Source of the DNA: DATLWN01 sp964422615
GTDB lineage: Bacteria > Pseudomonadota > Zetaproteobacteria > Mariprofundales > Mariprofundaceae
Assembly (NCBI GenBank): GCA_964422615.1
Contig: CAYRBJ010000005.1
Span: 1 to 64,000 of the forward strand
DNA length: 64,000 nucleotides
Direction of reading: 5' to 3'
Part shown: in pieces, positions 44,651-53,423 of the stretch
Layout of the letters: each line of letters begins with the position of its first letter
How positions within the stretch are numbered: position 1 is the stretch's first letter
Made by a program: the position numbers and the translations under genes
The notes under the pieces: generated by a model
The model's database searches: none
What the model was told of the DNA's origin: nothing
Seen by the model: the letters and a program-made list of their open reading frames with translations, nothing else

Positions 44651-45400
44651 CTAGATCGCATCCATCGGACTGAAGGCCATGATTATGGATTCGATATGGT
44701 CCAGGGCCAGATGCAGATGTTCAGCCAATCGGCGATTGTTGCCGGCCGCCGCATCATCGCACCGCTGCTGCAATTCCGGGATGCGCCGTTCCAGATTTGC
44801 CTGGAAAAAGCGATTGGTTAGAAAGTACGGGCAAAGCAGGCAGGCATCGAGCAGAAAACACGGTGACCCCTTTCGGCAGAAACCATAGGGTGCCACCTGC
44901 AGGTTGCCGCTGGCCAGGATATCCTTCTTGGGCAGATCGCAATGCGCGGCGTCCCTGACCACCAAATTCCCCTCGCAGTCGTACAATGCACCCGCGAAAC
45001 AGCGGCGACGCTCATCATCGTCGGCCAGACTCCATACGCCATTTTCCGTCATTTGGCGGATGCCGGGCCATTGCCACAGGAACAGCTCCGCTGCATAGCG
45101 GGCCTGGCTGCTGATGTCGGGTTCATGCGCATTGAGCCAGTCGGCCACCAATTTTGCTGCATGGCCGGCGGGTGTCTGCTCGAAGGCGGAGAAATCCATC
45201 TGGCTGCCGGTGTGAAGACGCAATACCGGTATGCCATGCTGGGAACGTTCGGAATCGGTGGTCAGGCAGGCGGCGACCGTCATGACCTCGCCGCTACCGA
45301 AGGGGATATCGCAGGGATATTGACCGAGGTAGATGTCAGTTGCCTCGGCTGGGCGCTGGCCCGGCATGGCCTGGAAAAGGCGTTCTCCCGGTGTTTCCAC
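44651..45400 (-). CDS. Unknown protein with recombinase-like C-terminal Cys cluster
   Basis: A 249-residue protein I cannot assign. Residues 1-160 have no recognised domain. Residues 171-205 read PYGFCRKGSPCFLLDACLLC and then PYFLT...FF, a CX5CX5CX2C cluster (Cys175, 181, 187, 190) followed by a helix. From memory this resembles the C-terminal zinc-type segment of Tn554-like integrases, but the tyrosine-recombinase catalytic domain is absent. Position next to a single-domain receiver suggests a signalling role. No signal peptide or membrane segment is seen. Confidence 0.55.
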   Translation of the reverse strand: METPGERLFQAMPGQRPAEATDIYLGQYPCDIPFGSGEVMTVAACLTTDSERSQHGIPVLRLHTGSQMDFSAFEQTPAGHAAKLVADWLNAHEPDISSQARYAAELFLWQWPGIRQMTENGVWSLADDDERRRCFAGALYDCEGNLVVRDAAHCDLPKKDILASGNLQVAPYGFCRKGSPCFLLDACLLCPYFLTNRFFQANLERRIPELQQRCDDAAAGNNRRLAEHLHLALDHIESIIMAFSPMDAI

Positions 45401-45457
45401 CTCGGTCCTCCTTGGTCATCTGTTTATAGCAGATGCAGGCATTACCGCAAATCACCT

Positions 45458-46363
45458 TTATTCATGGTGGTTACGGGCGTAACGGGCAGCAGCAGCATTG
45501 ATGGCGGCCACAGCCGTGGCTGGTAGCAGCGATTCCGGATTCACACGAGCCCTTTCAAAATGCACCCCCCAGTGCAGATGCGGTCCGGTGGTCCGGCCGG
45601 TCATGCCGGTCTCGCCGATCAGCTCGCCGGCTTTCACCCAGTCTCCCTTTTTGACTGCCATGTGGCTCAGATGGCAGTAGATAGAATACAGGCCGTAACC
45701 ATGCCCTATGATCACGGTGTTTCCGTCCAGGTACATTTTTCTGGTCAGTACCACGCGGCCGGCCAGCGGAGCGTGGATCGGCGTGCCCACTGGCACGGCG
45801 ATATCGATGCCGATGTGGGGCGAGCGTGGCTCACCATTGACGAAACGGCGGGCGCCGAAAGGTGTGGAGATGACGCCCATCACCGGCCATTGTTTCATAC
45901 GGATATCCGGTGTGGCCTGCACCGGCACCTGGTAGGCGCGCAACGTGGCGCGCTGGTCGGCGCGGACGAGAGCCAGGGTACGGGTAGTGAATACGGCCAT
46001 GCCTTTGGGTACGGTGATGCGCGAAACGCGGAAGCTTCCTTTTGTCACCGTCAGGTGGCCCAGGCGATGTTCGGCCTTGGCCCCCTTCCCGATATGCCAG
46101 GATAGACGATAGCGGCCCGGTTTCCGGGCCAGATCGACGCCAACCCAGGCGTGGATGGCGCCGCCGGGTTCCCGCTTCACCGGCCATTCATGACCGAAGA
46201 CCCTGAGGCTTACCGGACCGGCCGGCAGTGCATCTGCGTCGAGCTCGATCACCTGGCCCTGCACGGCGATCCAGTCCGATGTGACAGGCTTGGCCTGGGC
46301 CGCGAATGGCAGCAACAGCAGGAGCATGAATATGCCGGGCAGGGGGAGCTTGCGGTGGTTCAT
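45458..46363 (-). CDS. Exported M23 family peptidase (LytM-type)
   Basis: A 301-residue protein with a signal peptide (1-24, ending AAQA). A beta-rich N-terminal part (about 30-150) precedes the M23 domain (about 158-290). Zinc and catalytic residues are His183 and Asp187 in HIGIDIAV, and His262 and His264 in PHLHWGVHF. All are present, so it is probably an active peptidoglycan endopeptidase. The start at 46363 overlaps the xseA stop by one base. Confidence 0.92.
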   Translation of the reverse strand: MNHRKLPLPGIFMLLLLLPFAAQAKPVTSDWIAVQGQVIELDADALPAGPVSLRVFGHEWPVKREPGGAIHAWVGVDLARKPGRYRLSWHIGKGAKAEHRLGHLTVTKGSFRVSRITVPKGMAVFTTRTLALVRADQRATLRAYQVPVQATPDIRMKQWPVMGVISTPFGARRFVNGEPRSPHIGIDIAVPVGTPIHAPLAGRVVLTRKMYLDGNTVIIGHGYGLYSIYCHLSHMAVKKGDWVKAGELIGETGMTGRTTGPHLHWGVHFERARVNPESLLPATAVAAINAAAARYARNHHE

Positions 46364-47841
46364 CAGGTTTCCTCCGTACGGGTGACGTGGGCATCGGCTT
46401 TGCCATCGTGAAAGCGGAGAGCGATATCCGTCCCTTCCCTCACCTGGGTCACCGAATGCAGGATAAGGCCGTCGGGCGTGGTGGCAAGCGTGAATCCCCG
46501 TTGCAGCACATGCATCGGATCCAGGGCATGCATCTTGTCGGAAAGCCGCCGCAGCAGCTGGGTACGGCGTTCGATCTGCGCCGGGGCCAGGGGTCGCAGG
46601 AATTGGTGTAGCCGGTCCAGTTGCCGGCGTCGCAGTGCCACGGATCGTGAGGCGCCGAGGGTGATGGGCAATGTGTGACGCTGCACCTGATGGCGGGCAG
46701 CGACGATATCGGTGGCCAGGCCCTGCACCAGTCGTTGTTGCATCCGTGCCAGTCGCTGGCGTTGGCGGTGCATGTGCAGCCGCGGTTCCAGCGGCTCGAG
46801 CCGGCGAAGCATTTGGGACAGTTGGCTTCGACCCAGGCGGAGGGTCTGGCGTCCGGAGCCTTCGCATCGGGTCAGCAGGCGTTCGATATGCAGATGACGG
46901 CCGTCGAGTGCCAAGCGCATCGCATGCTGCATGCGGGCCTGCTGGCCGGCATGGGTTTCGGCAGCATGGGATACGGTCTTGGTTACAAGACCATGCAGCA
47001 AGGGTAGGCGTGGCAGACGTCGACGCAGTTCCTCGCGTGCCGGGCAAACGATCTCGGCGGCATTGGACGGTGTGGCAGCGCGGACATCGGAGGCAAAATC
47101 CGCCAGTGTGACATCGATCTCGTGGCCGATGCCTGAAATCACCGGGATCGGGCTGTCGACAACGGCTCGAACCACCTGTTCGTCGTTGAAGCACCAGAGA
47201 TCTTCGACACTGCCGCCACCCCGCACCAGCAGGATCACATCGGGTGGAGAAGGCAAGCGGCATAGGCGGTCAAAGGCGTTGGCGATGGAAGCAGGGGCTG
47301 CTTCGCCCTGCACCAAACATGGCGCCAGCGTTAGCTGCAGCCATGCCGGGCGGGTGGCCAATACCTTGCGCACATCCTCGATCGCGGCGGTGGATGGCGA
47401 GGTGACGATACCGATGTGTTTTGGCAACGATGGCGGTTTCCGCTTGCGCTCCGGATCGAACCAGCCACGTTCGGAGAACAGCTGTTTACGGCGTTCGAAT
47501 TCGGCCGCCAGGCGGCCGCTGCCTGTTTCCTCCAGCGATTGCACGATCAATTGGTAGGTGCCGCGCGGTTCGTAGATGCTGAGATGGCCGCTGAAGATGA
47601 ATTCGTTTCCCTCCTGCGGCAGGATTTTCAGGCGTGCAGCGGCCGAGCGCCAGATGACCGCCGAGATGGCGGCATGCTGGTCCTTGATGGTGAAATAGAT
47701 ATGACCGGAGGCGTGGCGGGTCAGCCGTGATACCTCGCCGATGACCCGCACATGGGAAAATTGTTGCTCAAGCAGTTGCCGGATGCCGGCGGTCAGTTCG
47801 GTGACGCTCAGCGCAGGTTGGGAGCTCGCTACCGAATCCAT
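46363..47841 (-). CDS. xseA: Exodeoxyribonuclease VII large subunit
   Basis: A 492-residue nuclease subunit. The N-terminal OB-fold (about 20-110) contains ISRLTRHASGHIYFTIKDQ-like sequence (GHIYFTIKD). The nuclease core has IGIVTSPSTAAIEDV, LVRGGGSVEDLWCFND and ISGIGHEIDVTLADFASDVRA segments (GHEIDVTLADFASD). A long coiled-coil C-terminal region follows. It digests single-stranded DNA with XseB, which is not in this window. It heads the minus-strand run that includes the M23 peptidase. Confidence 0.95.
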   Translation of the reverse strand: MDSVASSQPALSVTELTAGIRQLLEQQFSHVRVIGEVSRLTRHASGHIYFTIKDQHAAISAVIWRSAAARLKILPQEGNEFIFSGHLSIYEPRGTYQLIVQSLEETGSGRLAAEFERRKQLFSERGWFDPERKRKPPSLPKHIGIVTSPSTAAIEDVRKVLATRPAWLQLTLAPCLVQGEAAPASIANAFDRLCRLPSPPDVILLVRGGGSVEDLWCFNDEQVVRAVVDSPIPVISGIGHEIDVTLADFASDVRAATPSNAAEIVCPAREELRRRLPRLPLLHGLVTKTVSHAAETHAGQQARMQHAMRLALDGRHLHIERLLTRCEGSGRQTLRLGRSQLSQMLRRLEPLEPRLHMHRQRQRLARMQQRLVQGLATDIVAARHQVQRHTLPITLGASRSVALRRRQLDRLHQFLRPLAPAQIERRTQLLRRLSDKMHALDPMHVLQRGFTLATTPDGLILHSVTQVREGTDIALRFHDGKADAHVTRTEET

Positions 47842-47911
47842 GTGGCCATGCTGCCCGACGTGGGATTCGGGTCAACCGGCATCGGCATGATGCGGATTGT
47901 TTGCAGGATGC

Positions 47912-48361
47912 CTAGCCGCCGCAGCGAAGCTGGTGTGGCCTAGGCATGCGTGACGTCAGTGACTGTGTCCACTTCCACCGATGGGACAGCAGGGCATGGG
48001 CCATGCCGGTGTGCGGATCGAGTGCCAGACCGGCGCTGTTCAGGAAGAAATAACCATCTGCACCTTTTTCGCGCGCCAAGCGCATGTTCCTGCTGTTGCC
48101 GTGGCGACAAATGGCATACCAGGGCATGCCCTGGAAGCGATAGCGGAACCACTCGGCCACCGCAATGCCCTGCACATGCTCATCGTCGATATCGCAGATC
48201 AGGAAATCAAAGCCGTGGTGGTTCAGGCTGGCGTAGGCATCGAGATCTGACAGTACGATATCCACGGCTTTGGCATCGTGGGCGATCAGGCTGCGAATCT
48301 GGCAGGCTGGCACGATGTTCCGGGTCAGGATCAGTCCGCTGTCCGCATGCATGGCTGGCAC
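47912..48361 (-). CDS. Degenerate receiver-like domain protein
   Basis: A 149-residue protein whose central part resembles a response-regulator receiver. FDFLICDIDD carries a candidate phosphoacceptor Asp57, and REKGADGYFFLN occupies the place of the usual beta-5 strand. The N-terminal acidic pair is missing and the conserved Lys is replaced by Asn108, so canonical phosphorylation is doubtful. There is no output domain. It is divergent from ppk1 with a 177 bp intergenic region. Confidence 0.55.
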   Translation of the reverse strand: MPAMHADSGLILTRNIVPACQIRSLIAHDAKAVDIVLSDLDAYASLNHHGFDFLICDIDDEHVQGIAVAEWFRYRFQGMPWYAICRHGNSRNMRLAREKGADGYFFLNSAGLALDPHTGMAHALLSHRWKWTQSLTSRMPRPHQLRCGG

Positions 48362-48398
48362 CTCAGGAAATGGAATGGCGCTAAAATATCCATGGAAT

Positions 48399-48416
48399 AT
48401 GTCAGGTTTATGTCAG
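48399..48416 (+). promoter_or_regulatory. Possible PhoB box upstream of ppk1
   Basis: ATGTCAG at 48399-48405 and ATGTCAG at 48410-48416 repeat with the 11 bp period of a Pho box. No convincing -10 lies 10 bp downstream, so this is weaker than the three boxes at 54.9-56.2 kb. Confidence 0.35.
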
Positions 48417-48538
48417 CCGCATGACATTGGCGTGGTGCGCCGGTCGTTCATTTCGGTCTAGGATGGGCGATGGATCATCGAGATGTCACATGACACGGCC
48501 AGAATCTATTTGTTCTGATGCATAAGGGGGGATAAGCC

Positions 48539-50617
48539 TTGGACCAGGTACAGATGGATGCTCCGGAAAACTTCCTGAATCGGGAACTGAGCCTACTGGC
48601 GTTCCACCAGCGGGTGCTGGCCGTGGCCCAGGATGAATCGGTGCCCTTGCTGGAACGCCTGCGTTTTCTGTGCATCTCCAGCGCCAATCTGGATGAGTTC
48701 TTTGAGGTGCGTGTGGCCGCGGTGCGCCACCTGTTGAATGTGGGCAAGCAGCGGGTCGGCTCCGACCAAAGCAGTCCGGCCGGGCTGTTGCGCGAGATAC
48801 GCGAGCAGGTGGTGGAGATGGTCAGCCGCCAGTATGCCCTGTTCAACGACGGGCTGATCCCGGCTTTGGCTGCACAGGGCATCCATTTTATCCGACGCAA
48901 CCACTGGACTGATGTCCAGCGCCAGTGGCTGCGGGATTTCTTCACCAGCAACATCATGCCGATGATCAGCCCGCTGGGCATTGATCCGGCGCATCCGTTC
49001 CCACGCATCGGTAACAAGGTACTGCATTTCATCGTATCGCTGGAAGGCAAAGATGCCTTCGGACGCGCGCATAAGCTGGCCATCGTGCCGGCACCGCGCT
49101 CGTTACCACGCCTGATCCGCCTGCCGGCGGAGGTGGCCGGTGTGCCGGATGGCTTTGTCTTTCTGTCGTCCATCATCCACGCCTTCGTCGAGGATATGTT
49201 CCAGGGCATGCAGGTGACCGGCTGCTACCAGTTTCGGGTTACGCGTGACACGGAGCTATATCTGGATGAGGAAGAAATGGAGGACATCAAACTGGCGCTG
49301 GAGGGCGGGCTGCAGGAGGACCGCCGCTTCGGACGCGAAGTGCGTCTGGAGGTTGCAGACAACTGCCCGCGAGATGTTATCGATTTCCTGCTGAACAAGT
49401 TCGATCTCGGAGAGACAGATCTATACCAGGTGGACGGGCTGGTGAACCTGCACCGGCTGATATCCGTGCAAGAGCGTGTCGAGCGGCCCGACCTGAAGTT
49501 TCCGGGATTCAGGCCAACCCTGCCGACCGCACTACTACAGGACGAGACGGATATGTTTGCCACGTTGCGCCGCGGCGACATGGTATTGCATCACCCCTTC
49601 CATGCCTTCTCGCCGGTGCTGGCGCTACTGAATCAGGCGGCCGACGACCCGGATGTGCTTGCGATCAAACAGACCGTGTACCGGACCGGTGAGGATTCCC
49701 CCATCGTGCAGGCTTTGCTTAGGGCCGCGCGCAAGGGCAAGGAGGTGACGGTCGTCGTCGAACTGCGCGCCCGTTTCGACGAGGAGGACAATATCCATCT
49801 GTCCGAACGGCTGCAGCAGGCAGGGGCGCATGTGGTGTACGGGGTCGTCGGTTACAAGACGCACGCGAAAATGCTGATGATCGTCCGGCGCGAGGGCAGG
49901 AATTTCCGCCGCTATGTGCATCTGGGTACCGGCAATTACCATCCGGTGACCACCCGTTTCTACACCGACATCGGTCTGCTTACGACCGACCCCCAGATCG
50001 GGGATGATGTGCACCGCGTATTCCAGCAACTGACGGGGCTGGGTCGCATCAGCAGGCTGAAGAAGATCATCCAGGCGCCGTTCGAGATGAAGAAGCGGAT
50101 CATCGAATGGATCGACCGCGAGGCCGAGCACGCGCGCCAGGGCAAACCGGCACGAATCCTGGCCAAGATGAACGGCCTGGAGGAGAAAGAGGTCATCCTG
50201 GCCCTGTACAGGGCCTCCCAGGCCGGCGTGAAAATCGAGTTGATCGTGCGCGGGATCTGTTGCCTGAGACCGGGGGTCAAGGGCCTTTCGGACAATATCC
50301 GCGTGCGCTCGGTGCTCGGCCGCTTTCTCGAACATTCCCGCATATGTTATTTTGCCAATGGCGGCGATGCCGAGTTGTATTGCTCCAGTGCCGATTGGAT
50401 GGACCGAAACCTGCTCAGGCGCGTCGAGGTTTGCTTTCCCATCGAGAATGCCCGACTCAAGCGCCAGATTCTGCGCCAGGGGCTGAAAACCTATCTGCTG
50501 GATAATACCCATACGTGGTTCCTGCAGCGGGACGGTGCCTACCGCCAGGCAGTGGTGCGGGCCGGCGCAAAACCGGTTTCGGCCCAGGACGTACTGATCG
50601 GTGAGCTTACGGATTAG
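48539..50617 (+). CDS. ppk1: Polyphosphate kinase 1
   Basis: A 692-residue enzyme that builds polyphosphate from ATP. The N-terminal segment NFLNRELSLLAFHQRVL, the ARFDEEDNIHLSERLQQAG strand region, and the autophosphorylated-His region YVHLGTGNYHPVT are conserved, as is the second His-containing PLD-like half (RICYFANGGDAELYCSSADWM split around SADWMDRN). The TTG at 48539 is preceded by AAGGGGGGAT; an ATG at 48554 is the alternative. A possible Pho box lies 120 bp upstream, and ppx follows 75 bp downstream. Confidence 0.95.
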   Translation: MDQVQMDAPENFLNRELSLLAFHQRVLAVAQDESVPLLERLRFLCISSANLDEFFEVRVAAVRHLLNVGKQRVGSDQSSPAGLLREIREQVVEMVSRQYALFNDGLIPALAAQGIHFIRRNHWTDVQRQWLRDFFTSNIMPMISPLGIDPAHPFPRIGNKVLHFIVSLEGKDAFGRAHKLAIVPAPRSLPRLIRLPAEVAGVPDGFVFLSSIIHAFVEDMFQGMQVTGCYQFRVTRDTELYLDEEEMEDIKLALEGGLQEDRRFGREVRLEVADNCPRDVIDFLLNKFDLGETDLYQVDGLVNLHRLISVQERVERPDLKFPGFRPTLPTALLQDETDMFATLRRGDMVLHHPFHAFSPVLALLNQAADDPDVLAIKQTVYRTGEDSPIVQALLRAARKGKEVTVVVELRARFDEEDNIHLSERLQQAGAHVVYGVVGYKTHAKMLMIVRREGRNFRRYVHLGTGNYHPVTTRFYTDIGLLTTDPQIGDDVHRVFQQLTGLGRISRLKKIIQAPFEMKKRIIEWIDREAEHARQGKPARILAKMNGLEEKEVILALYRASQAGVKIELIVRGICCLRPGVKGLSDNIRVRSVLGRFLEHSRICYFANGGDAELYCSSADWMDRNLLRRVEVCFPIENARLKRQILRQGLKTYLLDNTHTWFLQRDGAYRQAVVRAGAKPVSAQDVLIGELTD

Positions 50618-50692
50618 CAGGGAACGGGCTGTTATCATCGCTGGGCAGGACGATCCATGATAGCCTGAACTGAACGGGTTGGCGGGGTGGGC

Positions 50693-52210
50693 ATGGCATT
50701 CTGGAATCATGACAAATTGAAGGGTGAAGTGGCTGCGGTGGATCTTGGATCAAACAGCTTCCACATGATCGTCGCCCGCATCCAGGAGGATCAGCCGCCG
50801 CTGATCGTGGATCGCCTGCGCGAGATGGTGCGTCTACGTGAAGGGCTGGATGCGGATGACAATATCACGCCCGAGGTGCAGGAACGGGCATTGGCCTGCC
50901 TGCAGCGTTTTGGCCAGCGCCTGAAGGGGTTGCCGCCCTCCAATGTGCGCGTGGTTGGCACCAACACGCTTCGTCATGCCGAGCGGGCCCTTGGCTTCCT
51001 GCGGGCAGCGGAGGAAGCGCTTGGCCATCCCATCCAGGTCATTTCCGGCGACGAAGAGGCGCGCCTGATCTATCTCGGGGTGGCGCAATCCCTGGGTTTC
51101 GACGATCAGAAGAGGCTGGTGATCGATATCGGTGGCGGCAGCACCGAATGTATCATCGGTCAGGGGCTTGAAACACGCGATCGTGAAAGTCTGGCCATGG
51201 GTTGCGTCAGTTTCACCCAACGCTTCTTTGGCTCTGGCAATATCCAGAAAAAGGTCTACAAGGAAGCGGAGATCGCCGCCCTGCGAGAACTGCAGGAGAT
51301 CAGCCAGCGTTTCAAGGACCTGGGGTGGCAGGCGGTGGTCGGTGCCGCAGGTACCATCCGTTCCGTGGCTCAGATTTCCGGCCAGTGTGGCTGGAGCTCC
51401 GATGGGGTGATCACGCGCGAGGCGATCGATCTGCTGCGCAAGCGCATGCTCGAGTTCGATCGTATCAACGCGCTGGATATTCCGGGTCTGAGCGGCGAGC
51501 GCAAGCTGGTGTTCCCGGGCGGGCTCGCCGTGTTGCGCGCCACCTTCAAGGCCCTGGATGTTGATCGCATGACCGTGGCCGACGGTGGCTTGCGAGAAGG
51601 CGTGCTTTATGACCTGCTCGGGCGTAGTGATCAGAAAGACATGCGCGAGCAGACCGTACGCGGCATGAAAGAACGTTTTCTGGTCGACGAGGTGCACGCC
51701 GGGCATGTGAATGTTGTTGCTGCCAAGTTGTTCCAGCAGGCCTGTGACGACCGTTGGCCCCTGGGTGATGGCGAATGGGGGCTATACCTTTCCTGGGCCG
51801 CCACATTGCACGAGGTTGGCTTGGCGATCTCGCACAGCCAGTATCACAAGCACGGCGCTTATCTGCTGGCCAATAGCGACATGTCGGGGTTTTCACAGCA
51901 GGAACAACGGCTGCTGGCTTTTCTGGTCGGCAATCATCGTCGAAAGCTTAATATGGGTGATCTCCATGGCTTGTCCGAGGCCGAAAGGAAACCGGCTTTG
52001 CGCCTATGCATCCTGCTGCGACTGGCTGTGCTGTTGACGCGCAATCGTATCCAGAATTATCTGCCGGACTTTTCCGTGTCCGCCGGCAATGAGCGTATCG
52101 AACTGCGGTTTCCGGCCGGCTGGCTGGACGAGCACCCGCTGACCCGGGCAGATCTGGAGCAGGAACGGGGGCTGCTGCAACCCGCTGAGGCGGCGTTGCT
52201 TTTCAGCTAG
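50693..52210 (+). CDS. ppx: Exopolyphosphatase / Ppx-GppA phosphatase
   Basis: A 505-residue ASKHA-fold phosphatase that releases phosphate from polyphosphate ends or converts pppGpp to ppGpp. VAAVDLGSNSFHMIVAR, VIDIGGGSTECI and VVGAAGTIRS are the nucleotide/phosphate loops, and an HD-like C-terminal domain (about 310-505) follows. The start at 50693 follows GGGGTGG; a GTG at 50687 is the alternative. Next to ppk1, a polyphosphate role is the likelier one. It converges with phoU. Confidence 0.92.
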   Translation: MAFWNHDKLKGEVAAVDLGSNSFHMIVARIQEDQPPLIVDRLREMVRLREGLDADDNITPEVQERALACLQRFGQRLKGLPPSNVRVVGTNTLRHAERALGFLRAAEEALGHPIQVISGDEEARLIYLGVAQSLGFDDQKRLVIDIGGGSTECIIGQGLETRDRESLAMGCVSFTQRFFGSGNIQKKVYKEAEIAALRELQEISQRFKDLGWQAVVGAAGTIRSVAQISGQCGWSSDGVITREAIDLLRKRMLEFDRINALDIPGLSGERKLVFPGGLAVLRATFKALDVDRMTVADGGLREGVLYDLLGRSDQKDMREQTVRGMKERFLVDEVHAGHVNVVAAKLFQQACDDRWPLGDGEWGLYLSWAATLHEVGLAISHSQYHKHGAYLLANSDMSGFSQQEQRLLAFLVGNHRRKLNMGDLHGLSEAERKPALRLCILLRLAVLLTRNRIQNYLPDFSVSAGNERIELRFPAGWLDEHPLTRADLEQERGLLQPAEAALLFS

Positions 52211-52219
52211 CCCTGCCGT

Positions 52220-52939
52220 TCAGTGACCGCGTCTTTCCTCGCGGATCATGCGGGCAGCCGCGGCATGGTCGACATGGCGGATATCGTGGCCACGGATCAT
52301 ATAGACCACCATTTCTCCTATATTCGTGGCATGATCGGCGATGCGTTCCAGGTTCTTGGCCATGTTCGACAGCACGATCGACGAGCTGATCTGGCGCGGA
52401 TCCTCCATCATGTAGGTCAGGGTCTCCCGGTACATGGACTTGTGCAACTGATCGATATGTTCGTCATTCTCGATGACCTGCATTGCCAGCTCGATGTCTC
52501 CCCGCGAAAAGGCATCCAGTGCCTTGTTGACCTGCCGTTTGACCTTTTCGCCCATCAGGGCGAAGCTCGCGACGTTTTTCGGGGGATGCTCCAATGAACG
52601 CAGCATGCCCTCGGCAATGCCGGCTGCCAGGTCGCCCATGCGTTCCAGGTCGGTGACGACCTTGATCGAGGCCACGATCAGCCTGAGGTCGCTGGCTGCC
52701 GGCTGCCGGCGCACGAGCATGGCCTTCATCAGCTCGTCGCTCTGGACCTCCATGGCATTGACTGCGGCATCGCCCTCGATGGTGGTCTGGGCCAGGTCCG
52801 AATCCTGCTCCACGGTGCAGCGGATGGCCTGGTCGATGGCACGCTCGACGAGCCCGCCCATCTGCAGCACCTGCTGCTTCAGCTGGTCCAGCTCCTCTTC
52901 GTATTTCTTCATCGTGTGCGGTGCCGTTGGTGCCGTCAT
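52220..52939 (-). CDS. phoU: Phosphate signalling protein PhoU
   Basis: A 239-residue protein with two three-helix-bundle repeats. Metal-binding E/DxxxD motifs occur in both halves (for example VTDLERMGDLAAGIAEG and MAKNLERIADHATNIGEMVVY). PhoU represses the PhoR-PhoB pathway when phosphate is ample and influences persistence and polyphosphate levels. The start at 52939 has GGGAG 6 nt upstream. It stands apart from pst genes, which are not in the window, and is convergent with ppx. Confidence 0.95.
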   Translation of the reverse strand: MTAPTAPHTMKKYEEELDQLKQQVLQMGGLVERAIDQAIRCTVEQDSDLAQTTIEGDAAVNAMEVQSDELMKAMLVRRQPAASDLRLIVASIKVVTDLERMGDLAAGIAEGMLRSLEHPPKNVASFALMGEKVKRQVNKALDAFSRGDIELAMQVIENDEHIDQLHKSMYRETLTYMMEDPRQISSSIVLSNMAKNLERIADHATNIGEMVVYMIRGHDIRHVDHAAAARMIREERRGH

Positions 52940-52972
52940 GCCTGCTCCCTGCCATGCCCGAAATCTACTTGC

Positions 52973-53000
52973 AATATAGACCGTTATGCTCAACTTTCAA
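52973..53000 (-). promoter_or_regulatory. Predicted promoter of phoU
   Basis: On the minus strand, TTGAAA (53000-52995) and TATATT (52978-52973) are spaced by 16 bp, about 34 nt before the phoU ATG. No Pho box is seen here. Confidence 0.55.
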
Positions 53001-53010
53001 CAAAGCACTT

Positions 53011-53026
53011 TAATTACAAGTAATTA
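53011..53026. promoter_or_regulatory. Palindromic operator-like site upstream of phoU
   Basis: TAATTAC-AA-GTAATTA is a perfect 16 bp palindrome that ends 11 bp upstream of the phoU -35 element. Its regulator is not known. Confidence 0.35.
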
Positions 53027-53104
53027 CACGTACATGGCACTTGCTGCGCCCTCGATGTTTCGTGTGATCGCCTGCACAGCTGATGCGCGCCGCAGACTCC
53101 AATG

Positions 53105-53140
53105 AAAAACCGGCCGGGGCAAGCTCCGGCCGGTTTTTTC
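53105..53140. terminator. Strong bidirectional terminator-like hairpin with no assigned gene
   Basis: A perfect stem (AAAACCGGCCGG pairing with CCGGCCGGTTTT) with an 8-nt loop has A-rich and T-rich flanks, so it could terminate in either direction. No annotated gene ends here: phoU starts to the left and the porin gene has its own terminator at 53372. It may end a small RNA. Confidence 0.65.
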
Positions 53141-53371
53141 TCTTGGAGGAGAGTGAGAAAACGGTTTTTTTTGCATCCGCTGGTTCGTACAGCGTGATGC
53201 AAGGCGCTAGGAAGACGGATGTTTTCGGTCAGACGGGCATGCGTATCATTCATCACCACCTGTACCGGCCACGTCCCTGGCTACCACCGTTACCGAGGAT
53301 TATCGGGGAGTATTAAGGCATGGTGATGACATGGTGCATGGATGACGATGCAGAAACAGCTGACGGAAAAG
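53141..53371 (-). ncRNA. Candidate small RNA region between the porin terminator and the phoU-side hairpin
   Basis: This stretch, and the wider 52994-53423 interval, has no credible gene. It contains a strong imperfect hairpin, TTGCATC-CGCTG / CAGCG-T-GATGCAA at 53171-53202, and on the minus strand runs into the terminator at 53105-53140. A GATAAT sequence around 53298 could be a -10 but the -35 is poor. A small RNA read on the minus strand is the simplest reading; strand and ends are uncertain. Confidence 0.3.
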
Positions 53372-53404
53372 AAAAAGCCCCCACCTTTGAGGGCGGGGGC
53401 TTTT
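53372..53404 (-). terminator. Rho-independent terminator of the OprD-like porin gene
   Basis: On the minus strand, AAAAGCCCCC pairs with GGGGGCTTTT around a 13-nt loop and is followed by a T-tract. It lies about 20 bp after the porin stop codon. Confidence 0.8.
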
Positions 53405-53423
53405 CCATGTGGTCGTAGGCTTT

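Noticed and set aside
50618..50692. Possible Pho box before ppx (CTGTTATCATC)
   Set aside because: Only one degenerate half-site; no second repeat at 11 bp.
53171..53202. tRNA-like look of the hairpin with GGTTCG in the loop
   Set aside because: The arms do not fold into a cloverleaf and no acceptor stem or anticodon arm can be formed around it.
53014..53316. Small open frames on both strands between phoU and the porin gene
   Set aside because: They run through the terminator hairpin and have no ribosome site or recognisable composition.
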